Source: an uncultured Curtobacterium sp.
GTDB lineage: Bacteria; Actinomycetota; Actinomycetes; Actinomycetales; Microbacteriaceae
Length of the DNA: 44,820 nucleotides
Assembly: GCA_913778205.1 (NCBI GenBank)
Contig: CAJYUW010000027.1
Location: 1-44,820 of the forward strand
Reading direction: 5' to 3'
Both the position numbers and the translations under genes were made by a program. The first letter of the stretch is position 1. Each line of letters opens with the position of its first letter. A model generated the notes under the pieces. That model was not told the origin of the DNA. It did no database searches and saw only the letters and a program-made list of their open reading frames with translations. This document shows, in pieces, positions 23,407 through 31,666 of the stretch.

Positions 23407-24321
23407 CTAGGCGTGCACCTCGTGCTCGTGCCTGCGGTGCGACGCGGGCTCGAGTTGGAACGTCGAGTGCTCCACGGGCACGTCGAAGTGCTGCGCCACG
23501 CACTGCTGCAGCTCGTCGAGGATGCGCGGCGCGTGCGCGGTGGAGAAGCAGTGGTCGTCGACCACGACGTGCGCCGTGAGGTTCGGGACCCCCGTCGCGA
23601 CGAGGGTCGCGTGGAGGTCGTGCACGGCGATCACGTGGTCGAGCTCGAGGATGTGCCCGCGGACGGCAACGAGGTCGAGTCCGGGCGGGGTCGACTCCAG
23701 CAGCACGTCCGCGGTCTCGCGCAGGAGCCGGAGCGCTCGCGGCACGATGAGCAGACCGATCAGGATCGCCGCGACCGAGTCGGCACGCTCCCACCCGGTG
23801 AGCATGAGCACGACCGCGGCGACGATCACGGCGACGGACCCCAGGGTGTCGTTGAGGACCTCGAGCCGGGCCGCGCGGGAGGTGAACCCCGCGCCCGACG
23901 CCCGGACCAGCACGGCGTACGCCACGAGGTTGCCGACGAGCCCCACCACGCCGAAGACGAGCAGCGGGCCGGAGTGGATCTCCGCCGGCACGAAGAGTCG
24001 CTGGATCGCCGAGACGATGACGAAGACGCCGACCGCGAGCAGGATCGCCGCCTGCGCGGTGGCCCCGAGCACCTCGGCTCGCTGGTAGCCCCAGGTGCGC
24101 TGTGCCGTCGGGCTGCGACGGGCGAGCCGTGTCGCGACGAGCCCGATGCCGATGCCTCCCGTGTCGACGACCATGTGACCGGCGTCGACGAGGAGCGCGA
24201 GGGAGCCGGTGAGCACCGCGCCGACGACCTCGGCCAGGAGGATCCCCGCGGAGATGCAGAACGCGACGAGCAGGGCGCGCTCCGAGGCGTGTCCGTGCGC
24301 GTGCCCGTGGTCGTGACCCAT
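23407..24321 (-). CDS. Cation diffusion facilitator metal exporter
   Basis: A 304-residue CDF antiporter. It starts with a His-rich metal-binding tail (GHDHGHAHGHASE), has six membrane spans, and shows both metal-site motifs: LLVDAGHMVVDTGG (span 2) and LEVLNDTLGSVAVIVAA (span 5). The cytosolic C-terminal ferredoxin-like domain (about 205-304) ends in another His cluster (SHRRHEHEVHA). Family members export Zn(II), Cd(II) or Co(II) in exchange for protons. The second site has Asn-Asp (LND) where many zinc transporters have His-Asp, which may change metal preference. The gene is convergent with 22791 and divergent from the DUF4166 remnant. Confidence 0.93.
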   Translation of the reverse strand: MGHDHGHAHGHASERALLVAFCISAGILLAEVVGAVLTGSLALLVDAGHMVVDTGGIGIGLVATRLARRSPTAQRTWGYQRAEVLGATAQAAILLAVGVFVIVSAIQRLFVPAEIHSGPLLVFGVVGLVGNLVAYAVLVRASGAGFTSRAARLEVLNDTLGSVAVIVAAVVLMLTGWERADSVAAILIGLLIVPRALRLLRETADVLLESTPPGLDLVAVRGHILELDHVIAVHDLHATLVATGVPNLTAHVVVDDHCFSTAHAPRILDELQQCVAQHFDVPVEHSTFQLEPASHRRHEHEVHA

Positions 24322-24431
24322 GCCGCCATCGTAGGGACCGGCACCGACGACGTGCCACGCTCCCTGCGCTCTCGGGGAGTCGGGAAGTCGGGAAACCGGA
24401 CGCCGGCGCCCTGCGCCTGGTCCCCACGCGC

Positions 24432-24626
24432 GTGACGTCCCGTGCGCTGGGCCGCGGGCGGAGCCTCCCGACCGTCATCGCGCCGCGTGTGACGCTCGTC
24501 GAACGATTCGGTGACGATGCCGACGTGCAGCGCGTGTCCCCGGTGCTCGCGATGCCCGTGGTCGGCACGCTGTACCGGTACGAGGGGGCGTTCACCGACG
24601 CCGTCGTGCCGGAGGGAGAACGCTGA
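24432..24626 (+). pseudogene. C-terminal remnant resembling DUF4166
   Basis: A 64-residue frame from a GTG at 24432. LPTVIAPRVTLVERF, then MPVVGTLYRYEGAF, matches my memory of the C-terminal part of DUF4166 proteins (LPxxLAPxV...PLLGxLxxYxGxL), which are usually about three times longer and commonly encoded beside NAD-dependent epimerases. Similarity may continue upstream in the same frame to about 24402 (GALRLVPTRV) without a start codon. The stop overlaps the epimerase ATG by one base (TGATG). I read it as a gene that lost its 5' part, perhaps kept because it couples translation of the epimerase. A short functional protein is not excluded. Confidence 0.5.
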
Positions 24627-25609
24627 TGGGAGCACCGGAGCCGAGGCCGAGGGTCGTCGTCGCGGGGGCGAGCGGGTTCGTGGGCGGGGCGCTCCGACGC
24701 GCCTTCGCCGACGAGGGGTACGACGTCGTCACGGTCGGCCGCACCGGGGACGCCGTGTGGGGGAACAGCCTGCGGATCCGCGAGCTGGTCGACGGCGCCG
24801 CGCTGGTGGTCAACATGGCGGGCAAGAGCGTGGACTGCCGGTACGGGCGTCGCAACCGTCGGGAGATCCTGCGCTCCCGGGTCGACACCACGCTCGAGCT
24901 GGCCGAGGCGATCCGGACGAGCACGCACCCCGCACCGCTGTGGGTGAACGCCTCGACGGCGACGATCTACCGGCATGCCGACGACCGCCCGCAGGACGAG
25001 CACACCGGCGAACTCGGTGAGGGCTTCTCGGTCGGGATCGCGAAGGCGTGGGAGCAGGCGTTCTTCGGTGCCGACCTCCCGGCGACGCGGCGCGTGGCGC
25101 TCCGCATGGCGATCGTGTTCGGCGACGGCAGTGCGCTGGTGCCGCTGCTCCGGCTCGCCCAGGCGGGACTCGGCGGGGCGCAGCACGACGGCGCCTGGTT
25201 CCCGACGCCCGCGCGGCTCCGAGCAGGCACCTACCACCACCACCGGCCGACGCACGGACGACAGCGGTTCAGCTGGGTGCACGTCGACGACGTCGTGGGG
25301 ACGATCCGGTTCGTGCGGGACCACCCGGAGATCGACGGGCCGGTCAACGTGGCGAGCCCGAACCCGTCGGACAACCGGACGGTCATGGCGACCCTCCGGG
25401 AGGCGGTCGGGCGGCGCATCGGGATCCCGACGACCCGGTGGATGCTCGAACTCGGGGCGTTCGCGATCCGGACCGAGACCGAGCTCGTGCTGAAGAGCCG
25501 GTGGGTCGTGCCGACGCGGTTGCTCGAGGCCGGATACGAGTTCCGGTACCCGGAGCTGCGGGGCGCGCTGGCGGGGATCATCGCGGAGCGTCGGCAGCAC
25601 CGGGGCTGA
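24626..25609 (+). CDS. TIGR01777-type NAD-dependent epimerase (DUF1731 family)
   Basis: A 327-residue extended-SDR protein. The Rossmann motif VAGASGFVGGALRRA is at about 12-26, VVNMAGKSVDCRY is the usual TIGR01777 segment, and FSWVHVDDVVG marks the substrate domain. The C-terminal region (VLKSRWVVPTRLLEAGYEFR with PELRGAL) is the DUF1731 tail. The active-site Tyr region is degenerate, as usual in this family. Its reaction is unknown. A His-rich insertion (GTYHHHRPTHGRQR) precedes the WVHVDD motif. Translation is coupled to the preceding DUF4166 remnant by a TGATG overlap. Confidence 0.85.
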   Translation: MGAPEPRPRVVVAGASGFVGGALRRAFADEGYDVVTVGRTGDAVWGNSLRIRELVDGAALVVNMAGKSVDCRYGRRNRREILRSRVDTTLELAEAIRTSTHPAPLWVNASTATIYRHADDRPQDEHTGELGEGFSVGIAKAWEQAFFGADLPATRRVALRMAIVFGDGSALVPLLRLAQAGLGGAQHDGAWFPTPARLRAGTYHHHRPTHGRQRFSWVHVDDVVGTIRFVRDHPEIDGPVNVASPNPSDNRTVMATLREAVGRRIGIPTTRWMLELGAFAIRTETELVLKSRWVVPTRLLEAGYEFRYPELRGALAGIIAERRQHRG

Positions 25610-25682
25610 GCGCCGCCGACGCCGCGCGGAGCCGAGCGCGGCCGCGGTCCGCGCCGGTCGGCGGATCGACGCCCTCGTCGGG

Positions 25683-25700
25683 CCGGACCACGCGGTCCGG
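25683..25700. terminator. Hairpin after the epimerase gene
   Basis: CCGGACC (25683-25689) and GGTCCGG (25694-25700) are perfect arms around ACGC, 74 bases after the stop, in the gap between convergent genes. Confidence 0.5.
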
Positions 25701-25717
25701 CCCGGTACGCGCACCGT

Positions 25718-25800
25718 CCTGGAGGCCCTGGTCGCCGGGGCCGCGGAGGTCACCACCCCTGGTGGTCCCCTCCGCGGCGGGGCCGAGCCGTGCCTCCAGG
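25718..25800. terminator. Nested palindromes between convergent genes
   Basis: CCTGGAGGC (25718-25726) pairs with GCCTCCAGG (25792-25800). Inside, CCGCGGAGG (25741-25749) pairs with CCTCCGCGG (25769-25777), and within that CACCA pairs with TGGTG. It lies between the epimerase and L,D-transpeptidase gene ends and should act in both directions. The outer arms belong to the GGAGGC repeat family (core CCGTGCCTCC near 25788). Confidence 0.65.
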
Positions 25801-25820
25801 CCGACGCGTGCGCGTGCGCC

Positions 25821-26615
25821 TCAGCGCACCTGGAACGGTGTTCCGAGGGGCAGCAGCTCCGCGAGTGCCGTGATGTCGGCGTTGTGCATCCGGACGCACC
25901 CGTGCGAGGCGGCCGTGCCCACGCTGGAGCTGTCCTCGGTGCCGTGCAGGCCGATCTGTCCCGGGCCGCCGCCGAAGGAGTTGAGCACGTCGGAGAACGC
26001 CGTGGTCCCGTACGCGTACGGGCCGTACCCAGCGTTCGTCGGCGCGAGGAGCTCGGTCAACGCGTACCGCCCGGTCGGGGTCGGTGTCCCGCCGGTGCCG
26101 GTCGCCACCGGGTAGGACGCCGTCTTCTTCCCCGCCCGGTACACGTCGAGCGTGTTCGTCGCGCGCGTGACGACGAGCGCGTACGGGTCCTCCGAGAGCT
26201 GCACGTCAGCCTGCCGCACCCATCCGGTGCTGCCGTTCGGCCGTTGGGCGAGCTGGACCTGCACCCAGCCGTCCCGCTGCGCGAGGACCCGGAACACGCG
26301 GGGCGCCCCGGACTCCTGGGGGTTCGCGAGCGTCTGCGCCGTCGGGCCACCGGGTGCCGACGAGACCGCGATCGAGGAGCCGTCGACCGCCGCGACCGTC
26401 GTGCTGACGGGGGCGTCGACGGCGTCGAGCGGCGGCGCGGTGCGCGTCGCGCTCGGCGTGGGCGACGCAGCCGCGACGGACCGCGTCGGGGTCGGCGCCG
26501 GTGATGCCGTGAGGGGGCCGAACGCGACGAGCGCGACGGCCCCGGCGCCCAGCACCGCCACGGCGGCGGCGACCAGGGTCGCACGCCGCCGTGGGTCGGT
26601 CGGGATCAGACGCAC
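25821..26615 (-). CDS. L,D-transpeptidase (YkuD domain)
   Basis: A 264-residue protein with an N-terminal membrane anchor or signal (about 10-33: LVAAAVAVLGAGAVALVAF), a Pro/Thr-rich linker, an SH3-like region (RVLAQRDGWVQVQLAQRPNG) and a C-terminal YkuD domain (about 140-264). The catalytic motif is complete: GLHGTED and ASHGCVRM with the nucleophile Cys. Such enzymes make 3-3 cross-links in peptidoglycan or attach proteins to it. The GTG start lies 2 bases after the stop of the upstream secreted repeat protein, so the two are translated together. The pairing suggests that the repeat protein works at, or is linked to, the cell wall (inference). Confidence 0.9.
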   Translation of the reverse strand: MRLIPTDPRRRATLVAAAVAVLGAGAVALVAFGPLTASPAPTPTRSVAAASPTPSATRTAPPLDAVDAPVSTTVAAVDGSSIAVSSAPGGPTAQTLANPQESGAPRVFRVLAQRDGWVQVQLAQRPNGSTGWVRQADVQLSEDPYALVVTRATNTLDVYRAGKKTASYPVATGTGGTPTPTGRYALTELLAPTNAGYGPYAYGTTAFSDVLNSFGGGPGQIGLHGTEDSSSVGTAASHGCVRMHNADITALAELLPLGTPFQVR

Positions 26616-26617
26616 CG

Positions 26618-27844
26618 TCAGCCCGTGAAGGTGGCCCGTCCGGGCACCGGCACGGCGACGGGCGCGGTGCCGTCGGCCACGAAGACCGACGACGCCGTCG
26701 CGGTCTGGCCGGACGAGGCGCCGAGCAGGGTGACGCTGTACGCACCCGCGGTCGCCGCGCCCTCGGGGAGACGCACGGTGACGACGACGTTGCCGTCCTC
26801 GTCGGCGACGGACGCGTTCGTCTCGTCCGTGGAGGTCTGGTCGCCCTGGCTGACCGAAGCCGCGACGACCTCGTTCGGCGCGAAGCCGGTGCCGCTGACC
26901 TGGAACCCGCTCACGGCCTGCGCGAGGGGCACCTGGCCGGCGGTCGCCGCCGCGGTGGGCTGCGGGGTGAAGTAGCTCGTCGTGTCGCCCACGCGGACCG
27001 CCGAGACGGCGGCCGAGGCGTCGGCGGCGAGGCGCTCGGACTGCGAGAGGAGCGCGACGGGTTCGGTGCCGCCGACCGGCTCGGTGCCGTCCGCGGGCGG
27101 CGTGGTCGGGTCGGCCGTCGGCTCGGCGGCGGGCGGGGTGGTCGGGTCGGCCGGCGCCGTGGTCGGGTCGGCGGTCGGCTCGGCGGCGGGCGGGGTGGTC
27201 GCGCCGTCGCCGGGCGTGGTGCCGTCGCCCGGGGTCGGCGTCGTGCCCGTGGTCGGGTCGAAGCCGACGTACAGGACGTAGCCGACGACCTCGTCGCCCG
27301 CGTCCGTGAGCTCGGCGGCGAGCTCGGCGGTGCTCTCGGTCGCCGACCCGGACGTGCCCAGTCGGCTCCACTCGGTGTCGTCGCCCTGCAGGCCGCCGAC
27401 CGCGATGACCGCCTGCTGCGCGGTGTCCGTGCCGGCCTCCTGGACGGCGAGTCCGAAGCCGACCGCCCCGGTCGAGTCGACGGCTGCGTCCGCGACGAGG
27501 TCGCTCAGCCCGGCGCCGTCGACCGGCGAGGACAGCCCGTGGACCAGGCCGACGGCGTCGCCGGCGGAGACGGACAGGCCGTCCTCGTCGAGGGCGGCGA
27601 CGTCGGTGATCGACTCGGCGTCACCGTCGGCGGCCAGCGGGGCCCAGTACCAGTCCTCGTCGAGCGGGACGTCGCCGGTCGGCGAGACCCGGGTGAAGTC
27701 GTCGGCGGCGTCCTTCCACTGGACGACGGGCGATGCGGTCGTGCCGGCGACGGTCCCCGCGGTGGAGACGGTGGGCACGAGGGCCGCGGACACGCCGAGG
27801 GCTGCTGCCCCCACGGCTGCCGCGACGATGCGGGATCGGAGCAA
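26618..27844 (-). CDS. Secreted protein with Pro/Thr repeat linker, unknown function
   Basis: A 408-residue exported protein. A signal peptide (about 6-30: IVAAAVGAAALGVSAALVPT) is followed by a 170-residue domain with alternating acidic and hydrophobic stretches (TGAVGFGLAVQEAGTDTAQQ), then a Pro/Thr/Ala linker with TADPTTPPAAEP repeats, and a C-terminal Ig-like domain (VSGTGFAPNEVVAASVSQ ... AYSVTLLGASSG). No wall-sorting motif. I do not recognise the first domain. No ATG or GTG fits the N-terminus; the best start is a TTG at 27844 with GGAACG upstream. Couples to an L,D-transpeptidase 2 bases downstream. Confidence 0.72.
   Translation of the reverse strand: MLRSRIVAAAVGAAALGVSAALVPTVSTAGTVAGTTASPVVQWKDAADDFTRVSPTGDVPLDEDWYWAPLAADGDAESITDVAALDEDGLSVSAGDAVGLVHGLSSPVDGAGLSDLVADAAVDSTGAVGFGLAVQEAGTDTAQQAVIAVGGLQGDDTEWSRLGTSGSATESTAELAAELTDAGDEVVGYVLYVGFDPTTGTTPTPGDGTTPGDGATTPPAAEPTADPTTAPADPTTPPAAEPTADPTTPPADGTEPVGGTEPVALLSQSERLAADASAAVSAVRVGDTTSYFTPQPTAAATAGQVPLAQAVSGFQVSGTGFAPNEVVAASVSQGDQTSTDETNASVADEDGNVVVTVRLPEGAATAGAYSVTLLGASSGQTATASSVFVADGTAPVAVPVPGRATFTG
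27101..27201. repeat. 57-base direct repeat in the linker of the secreted protein
   Basis: Sequences beginning CGTGGTCGGGTCGGC at 27101 and 27158 are nearly identical over about 44 bases, period 57 (19 codons). They encode the TTPPAAEPTADP linker units, so the linker can lengthen or shorten in frame. Confidence 0.8.
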
Positions 27845-27896
27845 GGATCGTTCCAGTTCTGTGCGGTGGCACGGTTCACCGAACTTCCCCCGGCCC

Positions 27897-27921
27897 CCGT
27901 GCTGAGCGGTGCTCAGCACGG
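27897..27921. terminator. 11-base-arm hairpin between purB and the secreted-protein gene
   Basis: CCGTGCTGAGC (27897-27907) and GCTCAGCACGG (27911-27921) are perfect arms with a GGT loop. On the minus strand it lies after the purB stop and 53 bases before the TTG start. It could end purB transcription, or act in the 5' leader, since a TAGGGT box (minus strand, about 27925-27930) precedes it. Confidence 0.55.
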
Positions 27922-27996
27922 TCGACCCTACCGGTTCGTGAACGTCTTCGCAGGATCGGGTCGAGATCCGTCGCCGGACCGCGTTCCGCGGACCCG

Positions 27997-29382
27997 TCAG
28001 ACGTCGAGGTGGTCGACCAGCTCGTCCGCCAGCCCCGTGTAGGTCGCGGGGGTGAGGTTCGTCAGTCGTGCCTTCGCGCCGTCCGAGATGTCGAGGCCGT
28101 TCACGAACGCGACGAGCTCGGCCTGGCCGATGCGCTTGCCGCGGGTGAACTCCTTGAGCATCGCGTACGGGTCCTCGATGTTCGACTGCCCGGCGGTGAC
28201 CTCGGCGCGGATCACCGTCTGGATCGCCTCGCCGAGCACCTCCCAGTTGCCGTCGAGGTCCTCCGCCAGCCGGGACTCGTTCACCGCGATCTCGGACAGC
28301 CCGCGGCGGAGGTTGTCGAGCGCGAGCAGCGAGTGGCCGAACGCGACACCGATGTTCCGCTGCGTCGTGGAGTCGGTGAGGTCCCGCTGCAGACGGCTCG
28401 TGACGAGCGTCTCGGACAGGGTCGAGAACAGCGCCGACGAGATCTCGAGGTTCGCCTCGGCGTTCTCGAACCGGATCGGGTTGATCTTGTGCGGCATCGT
28501 CGACGACCCCGTGGCACCCGCGACCGGGATCTGCGTGAAGTACCCCATCGAGATGTAGGTCCACACGTCGGTCGCCAGGTTGTGCAGGATCCGGTTGGCG
28601 TGCCGGACGCGGTCGTAGAGCTCGGCCTGCCAGTCGTGCGACTCGATCTGCGTCGTCAGCGGGTTCCACGTGAGCCCGAGGCCCTCGACGAACTCGCGGG
28701 ACAGGGTCGGCCAGTCCGCTTCCGGGTCGGCGGCGAGGTGGGCGGAGAACGTGCCGGTCGCGCCGCTGAACTTGCCGAGGTACTCGGTGGCCTCGACCTG
28801 GGCGAGGACGCGCTCGAGGCGGTACACGACCACCGCGAGCTCCTTGCCGAGCGTGGTCGGGGTCGCGGGCTGCCCGTGCGTGTGCGACAGCATCGGCACG
28901 GCCTTGAGCTCCTCGGCCATCTGGCGGAGCGCCGCGATGACGGCCTTGAACGCCGGGAGCCAGACCTGGTCGACGGTGTCGCGCACGGTGAGCGCGTAGG
29001 AGAGGTTGTTGACGTCCTCGCTCGTGCACGCGAAGTGCGTCAGCTCGGCGATCGCGTCGAGGCCGAGCTCCGACAGCCGACGACGGACGAAGTACTCGAC
29101 CGCCTTGACGTCGTGCCGGGTCGTCGCCTCGATCTCGCCGAGCTCCGCGATCTGCTCCTGCCCGAACGTCTCCACGACCCGTCGGAGCGCGGCCTTGTCG
29201 TCGACGCTGAGCGGCGACGTGGTGAACATCGCGTGGTCCGTCAGGAAGATGAGCCACTCGACCTCGACCACGATGCGCGCGCGGTTGAGTCCGGCCTCGG
29301 AGAGGTGCTCGCCCACCGTGTGCACGATCGGGTAGTAGCGCCCGTCGAGCGGGCTGATCGGCTGCGGGGGAAGGGGGGTCAT
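27997..29382 (-). CDS. purB: Adenylosuccinate lyase
   Basis: A 461-residue enzyme of the long (E. coli-type) PurB branch. It begins PLPPQPISPLDGRYYPIV and carries LTHFACTSEDVNNLSYAL, LSHTHGQPATPTTLGKELAV with the general-acid His, and the signature GSSTMPHKINPIRFENAEAN with the catalytic mobile-loop Ser. PurB acts twice in purine synthesis: it releases fumarate from SAICAR and from adenylosuccinate. ATG at 29382, overlapping the stop of the protein tyrosine phosphatase gene by 4 bases (ATGA), which couples the two. Confidence 0.97.
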   Translation of the reverse strand: MTPLPPQPISPLDGRYYPIVHTVGEHLSEAGLNRARIVVEVEWLIFLTDHAMFTTSPLSVDDKAALRRVVETFGQEQIAELGEIEATTRHDVKAVEYFVRRRLSELGLDAIAELTHFACTSEDVNNLSYALTVRDTVDQVWLPAFKAVIAALRQMAEELKAVPMLSHTHGQPATPTTLGKELAVVVYRLERVLAQVEATEYLGKFSGATGTFSAHLAADPEADWPTLSREFVEGLGLTWNPLTTQIESHDWQAELYDRVRHANRILHNLATDVWTYISMGYFTQIPVAGATGSSTMPHKINPIRFENAEANLEISSALFSTLSETLVTSRLQRDLTDSTTQRNIGVAFGHSLLALDNLRRGLSEIAVNESRLAEDLDGNWEVLGEAIQTVIRAEVTAGQSNIEDPYAMLKEFTRGKRIGQAELVAFVNGLDISDGAKARLTNLTPATYTGLADELVDHLDV

Positions 29383-29891
29383 GGGGCTCCCTGACGGACT
29401 GCCGGCTCGAGTTGGCGGAAGAGCGCCCGGCAGGCCCGCTCGACGGTCGAGAGCACTCGGTCGAACTCGTGCCGGTCCGCGTAGTACGGGTCCGGGACGT
29501 CGGTCTGCTGGGGCCAGGCGTCGTCGTACCGCAGCAGGAGCGTCACCTTGGCGGCGTCGTCCATGGTCGGTGCCCACGAGCGCAGGACGCGTTCGTGGGA
29601 GCGGTCGAGTGCGACCACCAGGTCGAGGTCCGGGAACCGGTCCGGGTCGAACTGGCGGGCGCGATGCCTGCTGCCATCGTATCCGCGCGCGGCCAGGGCC
29701 GCGATCGTGCGCTCGTCGGCGGGCTCGCCGACGTGCCAGTCACCGGTCCCGGCGGACTCCACGACGAAGCGGTCGCCCAGGCCGGCGTCGGCCGCGATCT
29801 GGGCGAAGACGATGCCGGCCATCGGGGACCGGCAGATGTTGCCGCTGCAGACGAACGAGACGCGGAACGGGGCGTCGGCGTCCTGCTTCAT
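29379..29891 (-). CDS. Low-molecular-weight protein tyrosine phosphatase
   Basis: A 170-residue phosphatase with the P-loop VCSGNICRSPM (Cys15 nucleophile, Arg21) and the general-acid loop DVPDPYY (Asp134). Members dephosphorylate phosphotyrosine on proteins; in actinobacteria some are secreted virulence factors and others act on capsule kinases. There is no signal peptide. It is unusual in preceding and overlapping purB by 4 bases. No tyrosine kinase is in the window. Confidence 0.93.
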   Translation of the reverse strand: MKQDADAPFRVSFVCSGNICRSPMAGIVFAQIAADAGLGDRFVVESAGTGDWHVGEPADERTIAALAARGYDGSRHRARQFDPDRFPDLDLVVALDRSHERVLRSWAPTMDDAAKVTLLLRYDDAWPQQTDVPDPYYADRHEFDRVLSTVERACRALFRQLEPAVRQGAP

Positions 29892-30001
29892 GGGGACATC
29901 ATGACGCAGCGCGGTGCCGTGGGCGATACCCGTGATCCGGTCGGGAGGCGCGGCGCGCGTCGGGGACGTCGGTCCGGCCGGGTGGGCGGGTGCTCCCGAC
30001 A

Positions 30002-30118
30002 CGTGCGCGCCCACGCGCGCCGGCCGCCGTGTGGTCGGCGTCGGTGCGTGCGCGCTCACACCCGCGGACGGCCGACCGGTCGCTGTCGGTCCGTGCGCGC
30101 TCACGCGCGCTGACGGTC
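30002..30118. repeat. 45-base tandem repeat reaching into the membrane-protein gene
   Basis: CGTGCGCGCxCAC occurs at 30002, 30047 and 30092, a 45-base period. The third copy crosses the stop codon (30101-30103) of the minus-strand 30101 gene, so the array touches its 3' end. A GGAGGCGCGG core lies just before the array at about 29944. The rest of the 209-base gap has no gene. Confidence 0.75.
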
Positions 30119-30499
30119 CAGCACCGGCCGCGCGAACAGGCCGATCAGCCAGGCGAACACCGCGAGCACGAAGGCGCCGACGATGCCCCACCCGAACGAC
30201 TCGACCTGCAGTCCGAACCCGATCGCGGTCGAGATCCCGGCGACGATCATGAGCAGGACCGCGTTCACCACGAACGAGATGAGTCCGAGGGTCAGGATGT
30301 AGAGCGGGAACGCGACGATCCGGATGAGGGTGCCGATCACCGCGTTGACGAGGCCGAACACGAACGCGACGAGCAGGTACGTGAGGACGGTCGCGGTCGT
30401 GCCGCCGTCCCCGAACGCGGTCACGGAGACGCCGCTCACCAGCAGGGTGGTGAGCCAGAGCGCGAGGGCGTTGACGACGAGGCGGACGAGGAATCGCAT
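30101..30499 (-). CDS. Phage-holin-4 family membrane protein (chromosomal type)
   Basis: A 132-residue protein with four membrane helices (LVVNALALWLTTLLVSGVSV, LTYLLVAFVFGLVNAVIGTL, FPLYILTLGLISFVVNAVLL, GWGIVGAFVLAVFAWLIGLF). The FGLVNAVIGTLIRIVAFPLYILTLG stretch is the marker of the PF04020/YvlD-type family, which is widespread on bacterial chromosomes and has no proven holin role. No phage genes are nearby. Its last codons are within a 45-base tandem repeat. Divergent from the aminotransferase gene. Confidence 0.88.
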   Translation of the reverse strand: MRFLVRLVVNALALWLTTLLVSGVSVTAFGDGGTTATVLTYLLVAFVFGLVNAVIGTLIRIVAFPLYILTLGLISFVVNAVLLMIVAGISTAIGFGLQVESFGWGIVGAFVLAVFAWLIGLFARPVLDRQRA

Positions 30500-30551
30500 G
30501 CGCCCATGATGCCCGCGCCCACCAGGGCACGTGCCGCGAGGACGCTGCCGG

Positions 30552-30557
30552 TACCCT
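30552..30557 (+). promoter_or_regulatory. -10 box of a leaderless promoter for the aminotransferase
   Basis: TACCCT ends 6 bases before the ATG at 30564. Confidence 0.5.
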
Positions 30558-30563
30558 GACGGC

Positions 30564-31643
30564 ATGAGCGACGAGCGCGTCCACATCCGACCCGACATCG
30601 CCGTGCTGCCCGCCTACAAGCAGGGCCGACAGGCCGCGGCGGACGCGTTCAAGCTGTCGAGCAACGAGAACCCCTTCCCGCCCCTCCCCGGTGTGGTGCA
30701 GGCGGTCCAGGCGCAGACCGCGTTCAACCGCTACCCGGACGCCACCGCCCTCGCCGTCCGTGCCGAGCTCGCCCGCCGGTTCGGCGTGACCCCGGACGAG
30801 GTCCACGTCGCGCCCGGCAGCGTCGCGATCCTGCACGAGCTCGCGAAGGCGACGAGCGGCCCCGGCGACGAGGTCGTGTACGCCTGGCGGTCCTTCGAGG
30901 CCTACCCCGGTGTCGTCACGGTGGCGGGGGCGACGAGCGTGCAGGTGCCGAACCGGCCGGACGGCGGGCACGACCTCGACGCGATGGCGGCAGCCGTGAC
31001 CGAGCGCACCCGCATGGTGATCGTCTGCACGCCGAACAACCCCACGGGCCCGATCGTCACCGCCGACGAGTTCGACCGGTTCATGGCGTCCGTGCCGTCG
31101 ACCGTGCTCGTGGTCCTCGACGAGGCCTACGCCGAGTTCGTCACCGAGCCGTCCGCCGTCCGTGGCGCGGGCCTCGTCGGACGCTTCCCGAACCTCGTCG
31201 TCCTCCGCACGTTCTCGAAGGCGTACGGACTCGCCGGCCTCCGCGTGGGCTACGCGATCGGGCCGACGTACGTGCTCGACGCCGTCCGCGCCTGCGCCAT
31301 CCCGCTGTCGGTGACCGCCCAGGGCCAGGCCGCCGCACTCGCGAGCCTCGAGCGCGAGGACGAGCTGCTCGAGCGGGTCGCCGACCTCGCCGCCAGCCGG
31401 GACCGCGTCGTCGCCGCGTTGCGCGACCAGGGCTGGCCCGTGCCGGACGCGCAGGGCAACTTCGTGTGGCTGCCGACCGGCGACGGGACCACCGCCGCGG
31501 CCGAGGCGTTCGAGGCCGCCGGCATCATCGTCCGGGCGTTCCCGCCCGAGGGGATCCGCATCTCGATCGGCGAGCACGAGGCTGTGGAAACGCTCCTCGA
31601 AACGGCCCGGTCGCTTGTGGGGGACCTCACATCGGCCCGTTGA
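30564..31643 (+). CDS. pat: Aromatic amino acid / histidinol-phosphate-type aminotransferase
   Basis: A 359-residue fold-type I PLP aminotransferase. [43 protein letters not shown] and the PLP-lysine region [19 protein letters not shown] are all present. [10 protein letters not shown] and the overall pattern match the actinobacterial Pat branch (phenylpyruvate to phenylalanine), which is close to HisC and often annotated as such. No other his genes are near, which favours Pat. It is upstream of the E1alpha gene with a 23-base gap, but that gene has its own -10 box. Confidence 0.88.
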   Translation: MSDERVHIRPDIAVLPAYKQGRQAAADAFKLSSNENPFPPLPGVVQAVQAQTAFNRYPDATALAVRAELARRFGVTPDEVHVAPGSVAILHELAKATSGPGDEVVYAWRSFEAYPGVVTVAGATSVQVPNRPDGGHDLDAMAAAVTERTRMVIVCTPNNPTGPIVTADEFDRFMASVPSTVLVVLDEAYAEFVTEPSAVRGAGLVGRFPNLVVLRTFSKAYGLAGLRVGYAIGPTYVLDAVRACAIPLSVTAQGQAAALASLEREDELLERVADLAASRDRVVAALRDQGWPVPDAQGNFVWLPTGDGTTAAAEAFEAAGIIVRAFPPEGIRISIGEHEAVETLLETARSLVGDLTSAR

Positions 31644-31653
31644 GCGCTGCCGC

Positions 31654-31659
31654 TACGCT
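31654..31659 (+). promoter_or_regulatory. -10 box of a leaderless promoter for E1alpha
   Basis: TACGCT ends 7 bases before the ATG at 31667 and would drive the E1alpha/E1beta/E2 operon separately from the aminotransferase. Confidence 0.5.
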
Positions 31660-31666
31660 GGCCCGC

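Noticed and set aside
30101..30499. Prophage remnant, suggested by the holin family name
   Set aside because: The family is common on chromosomes; no phage structural, integrase or lysis genes and no att-like repeats are nearby.
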